From Candidatus Thorarchaeota archaeon (lineage in GTDB: Archaea; Asgardarchaeota; Thorarchaeia; Thorarchaeales; Thorarchaeaceae), in contig JAOUFI010000001.1 in assembly GCA_029858305.1 (NCBI GenBank), forward strand, positions 192,087 to 243,030: DNA of 50,944 nt, written 5' to 3'. Shown piece by piece: positions 49,284 to 50,944 of the stretch. The first letter of the stretch is position 1. Each line of letters opens with the position of its first letter. The notes below the pieces were generated by a model. That model saw only the letters and a program-made list of their open reading frames with translations, made no database searches and had not been told where the DNA came from. A program made the translations under genes and the position numbers.

Positions 49284-50576
49284 TTGGCTTCGATTAGAGG
49301 CAATCGAAAATTGAATCTCGTTGCTTTGGTATTGATGGGGTGCTCGCTCTGCATGCCTCTCATTCAGCCTGCCACATCAGATGATATGACACTCAGGATA
49401 CTCTCATCATCGCTTCCATCACAGGAGTCAGAGATCAAGACTTGGCACCATGACTGTTCGAACACGTCTGGATTTCAATATGGAGAGTTACCAAGACGTT
49501 TTCCCATAGGAATGAGTAGCTATACTGTTGTGAATACAGAGGGAGTTCTCGAATCTGATGGACAATGTCTTTACACAACAAATATCTCAACTCTTCAGAG
49601 TGATTACAGTTGGGTTCATTATGGTCCAACCTTCATATGCGATCTACCGGATGCATTTCCAGTCGCTGGACTCCGGAACTTCAGTGTCCAAATCGAACTG
49701 GTCAATTCGAATCCTGAAGCGCGCGGAGCAGCTGCAATAGGGCTCTTTGATGATACTCTTAGTCCCATTCTGATTGCAAGCTGTCGAGATATATATCCAG
49801 AAACCCAGGGGGATTTGACCTGGAAGTATCATCCAAGAAATTCTTCATTCTTCTATTATTACCTAGGCAGAGACGACAATAACTATTCGATATTCAATTT
49901 TGACTGGAATATGGATTTTGTAAACTCAACTTTGAGCGCAACTTATTCACACGGGCAAGGATTATGGGGGAAAATCCCAGCCTATCTTACTCTGAACAGC
50001 ACAATTGTTATGGAAAATGATGTGGAATGGTATAGGCCAATTAGGTACCTGGTATTTACTGTTGTAGGACTTTATGGCTACGAATATTTTCCGATTCCAT
50101 CATTCCGTTTTCATGATATCTATCTTGAGTACGAGATAGGTGGTATTATCGATACATCGCCTCCGTCGCTGACCCCTCAGCCTGACAAGGTGTACATTCG
50201 AGGCGAAACTGGAAACACCATATCATGGGAGTGCTATGATGACCACCCATACAGATACTGGTTGCTTGACAGTCTACATTATTCGTATACTGGTGTGTCT
50301 CTTTCAGAGGAAGGTCTCTGGAATAGCTCTCGTTTTGATGTGTCCATTGATGGACTTAGAGTAGGGACCTATTTCTTCGAATTATGTCTTCAAGACCGAG
50401 GCGGGTTTATTGTCACAGATTGGGTCGAGGTGCAGGTCGTTGAAAATTCACTTCTCCCCACGGTCATCATTGATAGCTTCCTGCTCATTCTTATTCTCTG
50501 TATGGTGGCTCTTGTATGTGTTCTTGACCAAAGGGGTAGGAGAAAGACTGCAAACTTACAAGAGGGCCAGCCATAA
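49284..50576 (+). CDS. Large surface protein with signal peptide and C-terminal membrane anchor, unknown
   Basis: 430 residues starting at TTG. Residues 10-30 are a signal peptide-like stretch (L-V-A-L-V-L-M-G-C-S-L-C-M-P-L). A ~370-residue ectodomain has many N-x-S/T sites and is aromatic- and beta-rich (F-F-Y-Y-Y-L-G-R-D-D, G-L-Y-G-Y-E-Y-F-P). The domain near 290-375 (P-S-L-T-P-Q-P-D-K-V-Y-I) looks like an Ig/FN3-type module. A single helix (~390-415) and a basic tail (Q-R-G-R-R-K-T) anchor it. No enzyme signature is seen; an adhesin or S-layer-associated protein is plausible. Downstream, 120 bases separate it from the initiator tRNA. Confidence 0.65.
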   Translation: MASIRGNRKLNLVALVLMGCSLCMPLIQPATSDDMTLRILSSSLPSQESEIKTWHHDCSNTSGFQYGELPRRFPIGMSSYTVVNTEGVLESDGQCLYTTNISTLQSDYSWVHYGPTFICDLPDAFPVAGLRNFSVQIELVNSNPEARGAAAIGLFDDTLSPILIASCRDIYPETQGDLTWKYHPRNSSFFYYYLGRDDNNYSIFNFDWNMDFVNSTLSATYSHGQGLWGKIPAYLTLNSTIVMENDVEWYRPIRYLVFTVVGLYGYEYFPIPSFRFHDIYLEYEIGGIIDTSPPSLTPQPDKVYIRGETGNTISWECYDDHPYRYWLLDSLHYSYTGVSLSEEGLWNSSRFDVSIDGLRVGTYFFELCLQDRGGFIVTDWVEVQVVENSLLPTVIIDSFLLILILCMVALVCVLDQRGRRKTANLQEGQP

Positions 50577-50661
50577 GACAACCGTGCAGGGGTATTCTGT
50601 ATGACTGTAGATCAGTTATCCACATTAGTCTAATGACCCAACCTGAACCAGTCCTACGAAT

Positions 50662-50672
50662 AACTTTAAAAC
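50662..50672 (+). promoter_or_regulatory. TATA box of initiator tRNA-Met
   Basis: AACTTTAAAAC is centred ~34 bases upstream of the mature tRNA 5' end; with a short leader this matches archaeal TATA spacing. It closely resembles the elements before tRNA-Ser and 5S. Confidence 0.5.
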
Positions 50673-50700
50673 TCACAACCGCTCCCTTCCCTCTAACCAT

Positions 50701-50830
50701 AGCGGGTTGGGGAAGCCAGGCCTATCCCGCGGGGCTCATAGGAGCCTCGTAGCTCGGAGAAACCCCGAGATCGGTGGTTCATCTTGGCATGATTTCCATG
50801 TCAAGGACCAAAATCCACTACCCGCTACCA
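50701..50830 (+). tRNA. Initiator tRNA-Met(CAU) with two introns (anticodon loop and T loop); CCA encoded
   Basis: Acceptor AGCGGGT (50701-50707) pairs with ACCCGCT (50820-50826), then A and CCA. The D stem is GGG/CCC. The anticodon stem CGGGG (50730-50734) pairs with CCCCG (50763-50767); the loop reads C-T-[CAT]-A, then a 21-base intron (about 50741-50761) containing a GAGC/GCTC hairpin, then A. The T stem GGTGG (50773-50777) pairs with CCACT (50815-50819), with a 37-base loop instead of 7. It begins TTCA and ends AAT; removing ~30 bases gives TTCAAAT. The insert folds as an 8-bp stem, TTGGCATG with CATGTCAA, closed by ATTTC. Mature sequence, with the C-G-G-G-G stem and CAU, marks the initiator. 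Confidence 0.88.
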
Positions 50831-50914
50831 TCTTCTTTTCTTTTTCATTTGATTAACCAAACAGTTTTGAACAAGCTCAGCCAAGATTTAGCATTCTTTT
50901 GGAGGACAGGGAAC

Positions 50915-50944
50915 ATGCCGTCGTTATATGATCCCAAAGCGATA
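50915..50944 (+). CDS. Start of a protein-coding gene cut by the window end
   Basis: ATG at 50915 follows GGAGGA (50901-50906) at an ideal distance, and the frame M-P-S-L-Y-D-P-K-A-I stays open to the edge. A T-rich run after the tRNA (50831-50850) gives a likely terminator before it. Ten residues are too few to name the product. Confidence 0.45.
   Translation, partial: MPSLYDPKAI

Noticed and set aside
1..50944. CRISPR arrays, insertion sequences or prophage
   Set aside because: No regularly spaced repeats, transposase, integrase or phage structural genes are visible on either strand.

Overview
The window is archaeal chromosome with no phage, plasmid, IS or CRISPR content that I can see. 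It encodes archaeal/eukaryotic-type information-processing proteins (uL3, uL4, uL23, uL2, eS6, eS24, eS30, eS31, aIF2-gamma, Rpb7-like RpoE, Spt4, DnaG-type primase, Pelota, Nop5, fibrillarin, Elp3, Ncs6/TtuA), intron-bearing tRNAs and TATA boxes in place of bacterial promoters. FtsZ, a methanopterin-pathway Mch and Thr-rich-stalked surface proteins would fit an Asgard (Thorarchaeia-like) or deep euryarchaeal lineage. The phylum assignment is my inference and needs a marker-gene tree. TTG start codons are frequent.

Layout. 1-5.3 kb: the 3' end of mch, an MFS transporter, a ubiquitin-like sulfur carrier, the gamma and beta subunits of a 2-oxoacid:ferredoxin oxidoreductase, a 7-TM protein and a CPBP protease. 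5.5-14.4 kb: an Lsm protein, a CdrS-like RHH regulator coupled to ftsZ, the uL3-uL4-uL23-uL2 operon with a visible promoter and terminator, a glycyl radical enzyme placed between uL3 and its usual SPOUT methyltransferase neighbour, and archease. 14.4-15.3 kb: a tRNA-Ser(UGA) with an intron in the T loop, plus a displaced tRNA-Ser 3'-end copy. 15.3-27.6 kb: nitroreductase, Elp3, eS30, PyrK-PyrD, Nop5-fibrillarin-UPF0216, a HTH regulator, RNase HII, prolyl oligopeptidase and an intron-containing tRNA-Trp. 27.7-30.8 kb: an AT-rich, gene-poor stretch with inverted repeats, then an unrecognised 673-residue protein and a surface protein. 30.8-36.5 kb: an unlinked 5S rRNA, DUF1512, a zinc-ribbon membrane protein, two tandem methionine aminopeptidases, a 700-bp region that may encode a structured RNA, and DnaG. 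36.7-43.7 kb: a Lon-like AAA ATPase without a protease domain, Pelota, and a minus-strand run of radical SAM, nucleotidyltransferase, Ncs6/TtuA, a small protein and a site-2 protease. 43.9-47.6 kb: the classic archaeal eS6 / aIF2-gamma / PIN / RpoE / Spt4 / eS24 / eS31 cluster. 47.6-50.9 kb: four membrane or surface proteins, an initiator tRNA-Met with two introns, and the start of one more gene.

How the genes work together. Most are housekeeping genes for translation and RNA maturation: ribosomal proteins, box C/D methylation (Nop5, fibrillarin), tRNA splicing and ligation support (archease), wobble-uridine modification (Elp3, Ncs6/TtuA, and a possible sulfur carrier) and ribosome rescue (Pelota). 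The most unusual signals are the T-loop introns in two of the three tRNAs, the intron-less tRNA-Ser 3'-end copy, the atypical glycyl radical enzyme wedged into a ribosomal neighbourhood, the CdrS-FtsZ pair, the protease-less Lon-like ATPase, and the unexplained structured region upstream of dnaG.
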